Shown piece by piece: positions 16,601-25,666 of a stretch of DNA of 64,000 nucleotides. The notes beneath the pieces were generated by a model. It saw only the letters and a list, made by a program, of their open reading frames with translations. It had not been told where the DNA came from and did not search any database. The translations under genes were made by a program, and so were the position numbers. Origin of the DNA: Bacteroidota bacterium (GTDB taxonomy: Bacteria; Bacteroidota; Bacteroidia; Bacteroidales; JACABE01); contig JAPLDQ010000011.1 of the NCBI GenBank assembly GCA_026391675.1, forward strand, positions 124,001 to 188,000, given 5' to 3'. Within the stretch, counting starts at the first letter, position 1; every line of letters begins with the position of its first letter.

Positions 16601-17689
16601 ATGGCATTTAATATTTACGATTTAACATCATTTAATCAATCCATAGATAAATTTTTATACGACAATTTGCCTTCATTTTGGGCAATGATCGTTGAAATGA
16701 CAATAATAGGTGTAGCTTTCCTGTTATTTTATGCTGTAATCGGATTGTTCCTGGTTTATGCCGAACGTAAAGTTTGTGCATTTATTCAAAACAGAGTTGG
16801 ACCAAACAGGGTTGGTCCTTATGGGATTTTTCAAACCATAGCAGATTTTATCAAACTGCTGATGAAAGAAATAATCCCCATCAGAAAAGCAGATCAGTTT
16901 TTATTTAATCTGGCACCTTTTATAGTAATTATTGCTTCATTTATGGCAATTGCAGCCATTCCGTTTGGTTTGGGCTTACATGCAATAGATCTTAATATAG
17001 GTATATTTTACGTTATGGCAGTTTCATCATTGGGTGTAATTGGTGTTTTGCTTGCAGGATGGTCAAGTAACAACAAATATTCACTGATTGGTGCTATGCG
17101 TAGTGGTGCCCAGATTGTCAGTTATGAACTTTCAGTAGGATTATCTATGGTTACCATAGTTGTACTTGCAGGAAGCATGCAGCTTTCGGAAATAGTAGAA
17201 GCACAAAGAAACGGATGGTTTATTTTTACAGGCCATGTACCTGCTTTTATTGCATTCATCATCTTTATGATTGCAAGCACCGCAGAAACCAACAGAGGTC
17301 CTTTTGACCTGGCAGAAGCTGAATCAGAATTAACGGCAGGATTCCATACCGAATATTCAGGTATTAAATTCGCATTCTTCTTTCTTGCTGAATATATGAA
17401 TATGTTTATAGTTGCATCTATTGCAACTACATTATTCTGGGGAGGCTGGATGCCATTGCATATTGGTGGATGGGAAGGATTTAATCATGTAATGGACATT
17501 ATTCCTCCATTCTTCTGGTATATGGGCAAAACATTAGTGGTAATCTTCCTTATGATGTGGTTCAAATGGACTTTCCCACGTTTAAGAATTGACCAGTTGT
17601 TGAAACTTGAATGGAAATATCTGTTGCCGGTAAATTTATTCAATTTAATCCTTATGGCGCTTGTAGTGTTAATGAAATGGCACTTCTAA
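16601..17689 (+). CDS. nuoH: Complex I subunit H
   Basis: 362 residues, about eight transmembrane helices. The conserved [20 protein letters not shown] loop (about residues 50-70) and the acidic quinone-channel loop ([16 protein letters not shown]) are intact. NuoH links the quinone site to the proton pumps. The C-terminus ends just after a helix ([11 protein letters not shown]). Confidence 0.96.
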   Translation: MAFNIYDLTSFNQSIDKFLYDNLPSFWAMIVEMTIIGVAFLLFYAVIGLFLVYAERKVCAFIQNRVGPNRVGPYGIFQTIADFIKLLMKEIIPIRKADQFLFNLAPFIVIIASFMAIAAIPFGLGLHAIDLNIGIFYVMAVSSLGVIGVLLAGWSSNNKYSLIGAMRSGAQIVSYELSVGLSMVTIVVLAGSMQLSEIVEAQRNGWFIFTGHVPAFIAFIIFMIASTAETNRGPFDLAEAESELTAGFHTEYSGIKFAFFFLAEYMNMFIVASIATTLFWGGWMPLHIGGWEGFNHVMDIIPPFFWYMGKTLVVIFLMMWFKWTFPRLRIDQLLKLEWKYLLPVNLFNLILMALVVLMKWHF

Positions 17690-17724
17690 AAAATTATTTA
17701 AAAAATTAATAGCGATTACGATAT

Positions 17725-18222
17725 ATGAATGCTATCATCAATTACTTAAAAGAATTATTCGGAGGCATTAAAACATTGCTGACTGGGATGAGTGTTACAG
17801 GTTATTACTTTGTACATCCAAAAGCTATTATTACTCAGCAATATCCTGAAAACCGCAAGACACTTAAGATGTTCGACAGGTTTAAAGGAGAAGTAACTAT
17901 GCCTCACGACGAGAACAACCAGCACAAATGTACTGCATGCAGTATATGTGAAATCAACTGTCCTAACGGAAGTATTGAGGTTATCAGCAAACAAGTGGAA
18001 AAAGAAGACGGCAAAACCAAAAAAGAACTGGATATCTATAAATATCATTTAGATATGTGTACATTTTGTGGTATTTGTATTAAAGTTTGCCCTCAGGATG
18101 CTATCATTTTTTCTCAGGGATTTGAACATGCTGTCTTTAATAAAGCAAAACTTATTAAAACACTTAATAAACCCGGTTCTTCATTGAAGGAAAAGGTGAA
18201 AGAAGTAAAAGAAGTTATATAA
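17725..18222 (+). CDS. nuoI: Complex I subunit I (clusters N6a/N6b)
   Basis: 165 residues with two complete [4Fe-4S] motifs: CTACSICEINCP (about residues 72-83) and CTFCGICIKVCP (about 112-123). They pass electrons toward NuoB. The N-terminal amphipathic helix packs on the membrane arm. A lysine-rich insertion (VEKEDGKTKKELD) lies between the cluster motifs. Without NuoEFG in the operon, NuoI and NuoB would be the first iron-sulfur subunits met by an electron donor such as ferredoxin. Confidence 0.95.
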   Translation: MNAIINYLKELFGGIKTLLTGMSVTGYYFVHPKAIITQQYPENRKTLKMFDRFKGEVTMPHDENNQHKCTACSICEINCPNGSIEVISKQVEKEDGKTKKELDIYKYHLDMCTFCGICIKVCPQDAIIFSQGFEHAVFNKAKLIKTLNKPGSSLKEKVKEVKEVI

Positions 18223-18263
18223 TAAATTATTATCATTAATATTATCAGAAAAGGAATCTTATT

Positions 18264-18776
18264 ATGACAGGAAATCAAATAATGTTTATCGTTTTCTCAG
18301 CAATGATTGTTATATTTTCCATATTAACAGTCACCAGCCGTAGAATATTGAGAGCTGCAACGTTTCTGCTTTTTGTACTTATATCTACCTCCGGTTTATA
18401 CTTTATGTTAAACTTCCAGTTTCTGGCTGCTGTTCAGTTAACACTTTATGCAGGAGGGATAGTAGTACTGATTATCTTCTCGATTTTGCTTACCAGCCAT
18501 ATCGATGAAAAATTTGAATCAGCAGCTTTGCTTAAAAAGGTCTATGGTGCAATTGCCAGTATATTAGGTGCAGTATTGGTTATCAATACTTTAATAAATT
18601 ATACTTTTGTTCCAAGCACCGAAGCAGCCAAGGATATAAATATGAATCTTATAGGCAACAGCTTAATAAGCTGGGGCGAACAAGGATATGCTTTACCATT
18701 TGAGTTAATCAGTATTTTATTACTTGCTGCCATGATTGCGGCAATAGTAGTAGCTAAAAAAATTAAAACAAATTAA
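18264..18776 (+). CDS. nuoJ: Complex I subunit J
   Basis: 170 residues with five hydrophobic helices. The conserved pi-bulge-type helix (QLTLYAGGIVVLIIFSILL, about 59-77) identifies NuoJ, a small membrane-arm subunit that couples NuoH to the pumps. The stop is two bases before the nuoK start. Confidence 0.93.
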   Translation: MTGNQIMFIVFSAMIVIFSILTVTSRRILRAATFLLFVLISTSGLYFMLNFQFLAAVQLTLYAGGIVVLIIFSILLTSHIDEKFESAALLKKVYGAIASILGAVLVINTLINYTFVPSTEAAKDINMNLIGNSLISWGEQGYALPFELISILLLAAMIAAIVVAKKIKTN

Positions 18777-18778
18777 CC

Positions 18779-19096
18779 ATGAATACAGGAATACCATTAG
18801 AATATTTTTTAGTAATGGCTACATTAATGTTCTTTGCAGGCGTTTATGGGTTCATTACCCGTAAAAACCTGATTACAATATTAATGTCCGTCGAATTAAT
18901 GTTGAATGCTGTTAACATTATGCTGTTGGCGTTTAACAGATACCTTTATCCAAATCAGCTGGAAGGACATTTCTTTGCACTTTTTGTGATTGCTGTTGCC
19001 GCTTCAGAAGCAGCTGTAGCTATAGCAATTATTATTAACATATACAGGAGCTTCCATTCAATTGATGTGGAAAAGACTGATGAAATGAAATACTAA
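18779..19096 (+). CDS. nuoK: Complex I subunit K
   Basis: 105 residues, three transmembrane helices, an MrpC-like subunit. The conserved glutamates of the second and third helices are visible (MSVELMLNAVNI and AASEAAVAIAI). Spaced two bases from nuoJ, so translation is probably coupled. Confidence 0.95.
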   Translation: MNTGIPLEYFLVMATLMFFAGVYGFITRKNLITILMSVELMLNAVNIMLLAFNRYLYPNQLEGHFFALFVIAVAASEAAVAIAIIINIYRSFHSIDVEKTDEMKY

Positions 19097-19118
19097 TTAA
19101 TAAATTAGACTTACAAAT

Positions 19119-21050
19119 ATGACAAATTTTAGTTATACAGTATTAATTCCATTAATTCCGATATTTGTTTTTCTGTTTATCGGATTAACAGGGCATAAAA
19201 TGAAACCATTGGTTTCAGGAATTATTGGAACAACAGGTTTAGCCATTTCCTTTATTTTATCTTATTTTACTGCTTATCAGTATTTTTTTAATACAGAAAA
19301 AATAAATGGTGCTTACCAGAAAATTTTAGCGGTAAATATCACCTGGTTACAATTTACTGACAAGTTGCATGTTGATATGGGTGTTCTTTTAGACCCTATT
19401 TCAGTAATGATGTTGGTTGTTGTTACCACAGTTTCGTTTATGGTACATATTTATAGCATAGGCTATATGAAAGGAGAAAGGGGTTATCATCGCTTTTTTG
19501 CATTCCTTTCATTATTCAGTTTCTCAATGTTAGGTCTGGTATTAGCTACCAATATTTTTCAGATGTATATTTTCTGGGAGCTGGTTGGCGTTTCATCCTT
19601 CCTTTTGATTGGATTCTATTATGAAAAACCTTCAGCTGTAGCAGCTTCTAAAAAAGCATTTATTGTTACCCGTTTTGCTGACTTAGGCTTTTTGATTGGT
19701 ATTTTAATTTTATCATTCAATACAGGTACTTTTGATTTTATTAATTTAACCACAGTAGGTGGTCCTGCAATGGCGACAGGTGCCGGTGCATCTTTCCTTG
19801 GATTATCTGTAATGACATGGTCTTTGATTTTTGTATTTATGGGCGGTGCCGGTAAATCAGCCATGTTTCCTTTACATATTTGGTTACCTGATGCTATGGA
19901 AGGTCCAACTCCTGTTTCAGCTTTAATTCATGCTGCAACCATGGTTGTAGCCGGTGTTTATCTGGTAGCAAGACTTTTCCCTGTTTATGCACTTTCTGCA
20001 CCTGATGGGTTGACTGTGGTTGCCTATGTAGGCTCATTCTCCTCATTATTTGCTGCGGTAATTGCCTGTACACAAATGGATATCAAACGTGTTCTGGCTT
20101 ATTCTACAATGTCGCAAATCGGATATATGATGGTTGGTGTTGGGGTTTCAAGATATGGTGGTGAAGCCGGTTTAGGTTTTATGGCTTCTATGTTCCATTT
20201 ATTTACCCATGCCATGTTCAAGGCTTTATTATTCCTTGGCGCAGGTTCTATCATTCATGCTGTTCATTCAAATGTAATGAATGAAATGGGTGGATTAAGA
20301 AAATATTTACCCATCACTCACATTACTTTCCTGATAGCTTGTTTAACTATTGCCGGTATTCCGTTTTTATCTGCTTTTTTCAGTAAAGATGAAATCTTAA
20401 GCGCTGCTTTTGAACACAACCGCCTGATTTTCTTCGTACAGCTCTTTGTAGCAGGTTTAACGGCATTTTATATGTTCCGTTTATACTTCAGGGTATTCTG
20501 GAACAAAGAACCGCATTATCATCATACTCCTCATGAAGCACCGCTTACCATGACAATCCCTTTGATATTCCTGGCTATAGCTTCAATATTTGCAGGATAT
20601 ATCCCATTTGGTCAGTTTGTTTCTTCAGATTCAATTCCTTTCCATTCTGAAATTGACTGGTTACACGTTGCTATTCCATCTATCATTGTAGGTTTATTAG
20701 GTATAACTCTTGCATTTGTGATGTATAAAAAAGAAAGCAACTTACCAGACAAAATGGCAAACAGTTTAAAATTACTTTATGTTGGTGCTTTCAATAAATT
20801 TTATTTCGACGAACTTTATCTTTTTGTTACCAAGAAAATCATTTTCAACTACATTTCAAGGCCTGTTGCCTGGTTCGACCGTCATATTGTAGATGGATCT
20901 ATGAACGGAATTGCATGGATAACAAATGCAGCATCAATCAAAATTAAAGGATTCCAGTCAGGACAATTACAACAATATGCCTTCGTATTTGTATTGGGTT
21001 CGTTATTGTTAGGTATTCTTTTCAGTTATTTTTTCATTTATTTATTTTAA
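19119..21050 (+). CDS. nuoL: Complex I subunit L (antiporter-like)
   Basis: 643 residues with about 15-16 helices and the long C-terminal lateral helix typical of NuoL. Landmarks: the N-terminal helix IPLIPIFVFLFIGLTG, WELVGVSSFLLIGFYY with the pump glutamate, LHIWLPDAMEGPTPVSALIHAATMV with key Lys and His residues, and FSKDEIL in the later helices. NuoL is the distal proton pump. Gap of 16 bases to nuoM. Confidence 0.96.
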   Translation: MTNFSYTVLIPLIPIFVFLFIGLTGHKMKPLVSGIIGTTGLAISFILSYFTAYQYFFNTEKINGAYQKILAVNITWLQFTDKLHVDMGVLLDPISVMMLVVVTTVSFMVHIYSIGYMKGERGYHRFFAFLSLFSFSMLGLVLATNIFQMYIFWELVGVSSFLLIGFYYEKPSAVAASKKAFIVTRFADLGFLIGILILSFNTGTFDFINLTTVGGPAMATGAGASFLGLSVMTWSLIFVFMGGAGKSAMFPLHIWLPDAMEGPTPVSALIHAATMVVAGVYLVARLFPVYALSAPDGLTVVAYVGSFSSLFAAVIACTQMDIKRVLAYSTMSQIGYMMVGVGVSRYGGEAGLGFMASMFHLFTHAMFKALLFLGAGSIIHAVHSNVMNEMGGLRKYLPITHITFLIACLTIAGIPFLSAFFSKDEILSAAFEHNRLIFFVQLFVAGLTAFYMFRLYFRVFWNKEPHYHHTPHEAPLTMTIPLIFLAIASIFAGYIPFGQFVSSDSIPFHSEIDWLHVAIPSIIVGLLGITLAFVMYKKESNLPDKMANSLKLLYVGAFNKFYFDELYLFVTKKIIFNYISRPVAWFDRHIVDGSMNGIAWITNAASIKIKGFQSGQLQQYAFVFVLGSLLLGILFSYFFIYLF

Positions 21051-21066
21051 TTAAAATAAGCAAAAA

Positions 21067-22569
21067 ATGGACATATTATCACTATTCGTTATTATACCGG
21101 TTCTTACAGTTTTAGCTATCATTATTTCGAGAAATGCTAAAAACACCCGTGTTATTTCTGCTATCGGTATGGGCATACAATTGCTCATGGCTGCTTATCT
21201 TATCTTTGCTTATTTCGCTCAACGAAATGCAGGCAATAATGCCGAAATGCTTTTCCAGGTTGATTATGTTTGGTTTGCCAGTCTGAATATACATTATGCG
21301 GTTGGTGTTGATGGGATATCAGTAGCAATGATAGCCTTAACTTCAGTAGTTGTATTTGCAGGTATCTTTGCTTCATGGCAGGTTGAATTTTTACCGAAAG
21401 AGTTTTTTATTTCCCTGATATTATTATCATCCGGAGTATTCGGCTTTTTTATTTCCCTTGATTTATTCACCATGTTCCTGTTTTATGAAGTTGCTGTATT
21501 ACCGATGTACTTATTGATAGGAATCTGGGGTAGCGGACCAAGAGAGTATGCTGCTATGAAACTTACCCTGATGTTAATGGGCGGTTCTGCCTTATTATTG
21601 GTAGGTTTACTGGGTATTTATACCAATTCAGCTCCTAATGGCGGTGTATTGACTTTTAATATCCTTGAAATATCTAAAGTAAGCATACCAATTGCTGCAC
21701 AGCGGATGTTCTTCCCTATGACTTTTATTGGGTTTGGAATATTAGGTGCCCTTTTCCCCTTCCACACATGGTCTCCTGATGGTCATGCTTCTGCTCCTAC
21801 AGCTGTTTCTATGCTGCATGCAGGTGTATTGATGAAACTTGGAGGCTACGGTGCATTCAGAGTAGCTATGTTCTTATTACCACAAGCAGCACACGAATTA
21901 TCATGGATTTTCATTATCTTAACTTCTATCAGTGTTGTTTATGGTGCTTTCGGAGCTATTGTCCAGAAAGATTTAAAATATATCAATGCTTATTCATCAG
22001 TGAGCCACTGCGGATTAGTTTTATTTGCAGTTTTGATGATGAATAAAACAGCCATGGACGGTGCCATCTTACAAATGATTTCTCACGGTTTAATGACAGC
22101 CCTTTTCTTTGCTTTAATCGGCATGATTTATGGCAGAACACATACCCGTATGATTAACGAAATGGGTGGTTTAATGAAAGTTATGCCTTTCCTTGGCGTT
22201 TGTTACGTCATTGCTGGTTTAGCTTCATTAGGATTACCCGGATTAAGCGGTTTTGTTGCTGAAATGACTATTTTTGTCGGTGCTTTCCAGCATGTAGATA
22301 TATTCCACAGAGTTGTTACAATTACAGCGGTTTCTTCCATTGTAATTACAGCGGTTTATATTTTAAGAGTGGTTGGTGCTTTATTGTTCGGACCGATTAC
22401 AAATGATCATTTCCTGCATCTGGATGAAGCTAAATGGTTCGAAAAACTTTCAACGGTTACGTTAATCTTAGCCATTGCCGGTATAGGTTTGGCTCCATTG
22501 TGGTTATCAAACATGATAGGTGATAGTTTAGCTCCAATTATCAGTAGATTAACCCTCTTTATTCCTTAA
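21067..22569 (+). CDS. nuoM: Complex I subunit M (antiporter-like)
   Basis: 500 residues and 14 helices. FLFYEVAVLPMYLLIGIWG holds the conserved glutamate, and FPFHTWSPDGHASAPTAVSM matches the NuoM signature (FPLHTWLPDAHVEAPT in relatives). It is a proton pump between NuoL and NuoN. Confidence 0.96.
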   Translation: MDILSLFVIIPVLTVLAIIISRNAKNTRVISAIGMGIQLLMAAYLIFAYFAQRNAGNNAEMLFQVDYVWFASLNIHYAVGVDGISVAMIALTSVVVFAGIFASWQVEFLPKEFFISLILLSSGVFGFFISLDLFTMFLFYEVAVLPMYLLIGIWGSGPREYAAMKLTLMLMGGSALLLVGLLGIYTNSAPNGGVLTFNILEISKVSIPIAAQRMFFPMTFIGFGILGALFPFHTWSPDGHASAPTAVSMLHAGVLMKLGGYGAFRVAMFLLPQAAHELSWIFIILTSISVVYGAFGAIVQKDLKYINAYSSVSHCGLVLFAVLMMNKTAMDGAILQMISHGLMTALFFALIGMIYGRTHTRMINEMGGLMKVMPFLGVCYVIAGLASLGLPGLSGFVAEMTIFVGAFQHVDIFHRVVTITAVSSIVITAVYILRVVGALLFGPITNDHFLHLDEAKWFEKLSTVTLILAIAGIGLAPLWLSNMIGDSLAPIISRLTLFIP

Positions 22570-22614
22570 TACTAATTTAATCATTTGAAAATTCATCAAA
22601 ATATTATATAACTT

Positions 22615-24036
22615 ATGAATTTAGACAATTTTTTATTAATGCGACATGAACTGGTCCTGACAATTATTACTTTAATTGTATTGATTGCTGACCTTTCAAT
22701 AAAAGAAGATAAAAAGCAACGCATCATTCCAATAGCTATATTCCTGTTTGGTGTAAATGCAATAATAGGCTTTTTCCCGGTTGTTACAGGTAATCTGTTT
22801 GGGAATATGTATAAAATCAGCGATTTGCAATGTACCATGAAAAATGTACTGAATATCGGTGTATTTATCATATTGCTACAATCGGTTGAATGGTTAAAAT
22901 CAACTGATAATAAGCTTAAAATCAGTGAGTTTTATTTGTTGATTTTTTCAACATTAATCGGTATGCAATTTATGATTTCAGCAGGAAGCTTCCTGATGCT
23001 TTATCTGGGTCTGGAATTGGCTACCATTCCTATGGCTGCATTGGCTGCCTATGATAAATCCCGCTCAACTTCAGCAGAAGCAGGGGTGAAGTTAATTTTA
23101 TCAGCAGCTATGTCTTCAGCTGTATTATTGCTTGGTATTACATTTATTTACGGAACTACCGGTTCAACCTATTTTGATGTTGTATCTTTAAAATTTTCAA
23201 ACAATCCACTGCAAACATTAGCTTTTATACTGTTCTTTTCAGGTATGGCGTTTAAAATATCACTGGTTCCTTTCCATTTATGGACAGCCGATGTGTATGA
23301 AGGTTCACCTGTTAATGTAACCTCTTATTTGTCTGTAATTTCAAAAGGTGCTTCTGCATTCATTCTTATCATCGTGTTATTCTCAGTGTTTAACTCTATT
23401 TCGATGATATGGAAGCCTTTAATGTATATCATATCTGTACTTACCATGACAATTGGAAATCTTTTTGCCATCCGTCAGCAGAATATGAAACGTTTCCTTG
23501 CTTTCTCATCTATTGCTCAGGCAGGTTTTATCCTCCTCGGGATTATAGGTGCTAACGGTGTAGGGATGACTTCTGTTATCTATTTTATCTTCATATATAT
23601 TTTCTCTAATCTCGGAGCTTTTGGTGTTGTTTCGGTTATTTATTACAAAACCAAAAAAGAAAATATGGATGATTATGATGGTTTATATCTTACCAATCCT
23701 AAATTAAGTCTGGTTATGATGCTGGCATTGTTCTCACTGGCAGGTATTCCACCGGTAGCAGGTTTCTTCGGTAAGTTCTTCCTTTTCACGGCAGCAGCTA
23801 CTTCAGGTTATTACTGGTTGGTATTTATAGCCGTATTAAATGCTACTATATCCTTATACTATTATTTATTAGTGGTAAAAGCAATGTTTATCAATAAAAG
23901 TGATAATCCAATTGCCTATTTTAAAACCGATGCACCTGCAAAAGCTGCATTAATTATGTGTGTTGTTGGTATTTTCTTTATAGGGTTCTTAAGCGTAATA
24001 TACAGCTATATGGCATCCATCAGTTACGGAATATAA
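22615..24036 (+). CDS. nuoN: Complex I subunit N (antiporter-like)
   Basis: 473 residues, about 14 helices, last gene of the operon. Landmarks are YLGLELATIPMAALAAYD with the conserved glutamate, VPFHLWTADVYEGSPVNVTSYLSV with the pump lysine-side residues, and SLAGIPPVAGFFGKFFLF. It is followed by a strong hairpin terminator. Confidence 0.96.
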   Translation: MNLDNFLLMRHELVLTIITLIVLIADLSIKEDKKQRIIPIAIFLFGVNAIIGFFPVVTGNLFGNMYKISDLQCTMKNVLNIGVFIILLQSVEWLKSTDNKLKISEFYLLIFSTLIGMQFMISAGSFLMLYLGLELATIPMAALAAYDKSRSTSAEAGVKLILSAAMSSAVLLLGITFIYGTTGSTYFDVVSLKFSNNPLQTLAFILFFSGMAFKISLVPFHLWTADVYEGSPVNVTSYLSVISKGASAFILIIVLFSVFNSISMIWKPLMYIISVLTMTIGNLFAIRQQNMKRFLAFSSIAQAGFILLGIIGANGVGMTSVIYFIFIYIFSNLGAFGVVSVIYYKTKKENMDDYDGLYLTNPKLSLVMMLALFSLAGIPPVAGFFGKFFLFTAAATSGYYWLVFIAVLNATISLYYYLLVVKAMFINKSDNPIAYFKTDAPAKAALIMCVVGIFFIGFLSVIYSYMASISYGI

Positions 24037-24052
24037 TTCGTCAATAAAAAAT

Positions 24053-24096
24053 ATAAAAAGAGCGGAATTGTGGAAACAGTTTCGCTCTTTCTTTTT
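24053..24096. terminator. Terminator after nuoN, possibly bidirectional
   Basis: AAAGAGCG (24057-24064) pairs with CGCTCTTT (24083-24090), followed by a T-rich run; the left side is A-rich, so the hairpin can also end the convergent gene at 24117. Confidence 0.75.
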
Positions 24097-24116
24097 TGTA
24101 TTTTATACAATATTAT

Positions 24117-24575
24117 TTAAATCCTGTTTAATCCCAGTTGACTGGCTAACAATTCAATTGCTTTTTCAGCAGATTCAATCGTATTAAATTTTTTAACGTG
24201 CATTAGTAGTTTTTCATCAGCATCAAAAAGCATTATTCTGAAATCATCCTTTTCGATATCCATTTGCCTGTTGCTTCTGCTATAGCTCCGCCAGGATGAT
24301 TTTGATTTTCTGATACCAAGTTTCATCTCAGAATCTATATTTAGCCATTTACCGGTCTTAATGATACCAAAAATATAATTAATAAATCGTATTCTTTTTT
24401 TGTCAATGTCAATCGCAGTTGCTGAATAAGTAAATCCAACAAAAGCGCCAATCAATACCAGTAACAAGCCTGACAGTTTTGTAAAACACATAAGGATACC
24501 ACCAATAAATACGATAGTACCTGAGAGTTTACCTGCAGGGCCAAATGATGTATCCAGTCTGTTTGTAATTATCAT
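24117..24575 (-). CDS. Membrane protein of unknown function
   Basis: 152 residues. Two hydrophobic segments (about 17-32, LSGTIVFIGGILMCF, and 34-52, LSGLLLVLIGAFVGFTYS) are followed by a cytoplasmic domain of about 95 residues (IDIDKKRIRFINYIFG, LFDADEKLLMHVKKF, ESAEKAIELLASQLG) that resembles a small beta-sheet domain like those in bacterial PH-like membrane proteins. I cannot assign a family. Its start overlaps the stop of the upstream methyltransferase (ATGA), so the two genes are translationally coupled. Confidence 0.7.
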   Translation of the reverse strand: MIITNRLDTSFGPAGKLSGTIVFIGGILMCFTKLSGLLLVLIGAFVGFTYSATAIDIDKKRIRFINYIFGIIKTGKWLNIDSEMKLGIRKSKSSWRSYSRSNRQMDIEKDDFRIMLFDADEKLLMHVKKFNTIESAEKAIELLASQLGLNRI

Positions 24576-25168
24576 TTTATTGCTTTTACAATATAACCTT
24601 TAGCTATATTTTTGTGTTCAACTCTGGTAAATCCCGTTTTTATTAATTCAGATTCAACATTCTCAATTGAATATTTACAAAAATCTTCAGTAAATTTTAA
24701 ACTTGCCAGTGAATCCTTATGTTCCATATAAATTAAAAAAACTCCATCATTTTCCAGCATTGAATGTATTTTTGTAAATACCTGATTTAAATCAATCCAG
24801 AAGTAGATTACATTGACGCAAAATATTTTATTATATTTTTCGTTTGCTGTTTCAGCTTTTAATAAATCTCCATAACTCAGATTTACTTTTCCTTCCATTA
24901 TAAAGCTGTTGTTTTTTTTGAAAGCTTTATTGTACATTAAAGCTGAAAAATCAATACCACTAATATTACAGCTATATTTTTCGGCAATAAGATGAACACC
25001 AAAACCAGGTCCATAACCTATTTCATAGATATTTTCATCTGTCTGTATGTTCAGTTCATTAATAATGGCTTCATAAACTGCTTTATTCCTGAATTCCATC
25101 ATTTTTGAAACTAAATTCCCATAAAAACCACTGGGTTTTCTGAGTTGTGTTCCAAGTATTTTTAACAT
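24572..25168 (-). CDS. Class I SAM-dependent methyltransferase
   Basis: 198 residues with a Rossmann methyltransferase core: motif I YEIGYGPGFGVHLIA (about 48-62), an acidic residue at the end of the next strand (ISGIDFS) and the strand-4 region FCVNVIYFWIDL. This resembles the UbiE/COQ5-type or generic small-molecule group, but the substrate is unknown. Overlaps the next gene by four bases; 17 bases separate it from the OsmC gene, so the three may form one unit. Confidence 0.85.
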   Translation of the reverse strand: MLKILGTQLRKPSGFYGNLVSKMMEFRNKAVYEAIINELNIQTDENIYEIGYGPGFGVHLIAEKYSCNISGIDFSALMYNKAFKKNNSFIMEGKVNLSYGDLLKAETANEKYNKIFCVNVIYFWIDLNQVFTKIHSMLENDGVFLIYMEHKDSLASLKFTEDFCKYSIENVESELIKTGFTRVEHKNIAKGYIVKAIK

Positions 25169-25185
25169 AATAAATCAGATTAGAT

Positions 25186-25626
25186 TCATATAATTTTAAA
25201 CTCTGTTTTCACGCTAACATTACCTTTCAGCATTGACCAGACAGGGCAATAGGTCTCTTCTGTGAGTTTGAGAACTTTGTCCATATCTTCAGATTTTACA
25301 TCAGCAGATGAAATCTCAATATTAATCAGTATCAATTTAAATCCTGTGGGATGTTCTTCTTTTCTTATGCCTTTTGCATTGATTTCACAAGCAGTTATCG
25401 TTTTCTTCATTTTTCTTAAAAAAGTGAGGACTGCACTTCCAATGCAGGATGTTAAACTTAATAATAGTAATTCGAGTGATGTATAACCCAGGTTATCCCC
25501 TAAAGGTGGAAAATAATCTATTGAAATAGCAGTATTGCCTTCAACTATACCTTTAAAATGTAATTTGTTGTTGATCAGGCTGATGCTTGCATTTACTTCT
25601 TTAGATTTGTCAATTTCGGTTTTCAT
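25186..25626 (-). CDS. OsmC/Ohr family peroxide-reducing protein
   Basis: 146 residues with both conserved cysteines: one in LLSLTSCIGSAV (about residue 61) and one in ETYCPVWSML (about 129), plus the glutamate of RKEEHP. OsmC proteins reduce organic hydroperoxides using these thiols. This sequence resembles the stand-alone YhfA/OsmC-like type. Together with the bd oxidase it fits a cell that defends itself against oxygen by-products. Confidence 0.88.
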   Translation of the reverse strand: MKTEIDKSKEVNASISLINNKLHFKGIVEGNTAISIDYFPPLGDNLGYTSLELLLLSLTSCIGSAVLTFLRKMKKTITACEINAKGIRKEEHPTGFKLILINIEISSADVKSEDMDKVLKLTEETYCPVWSMLKGNVSVKTEFKII

Positions 25627-25666
25627 ATTCCGATCATTAAATCACAAATAAATTTATTTGTATGTT

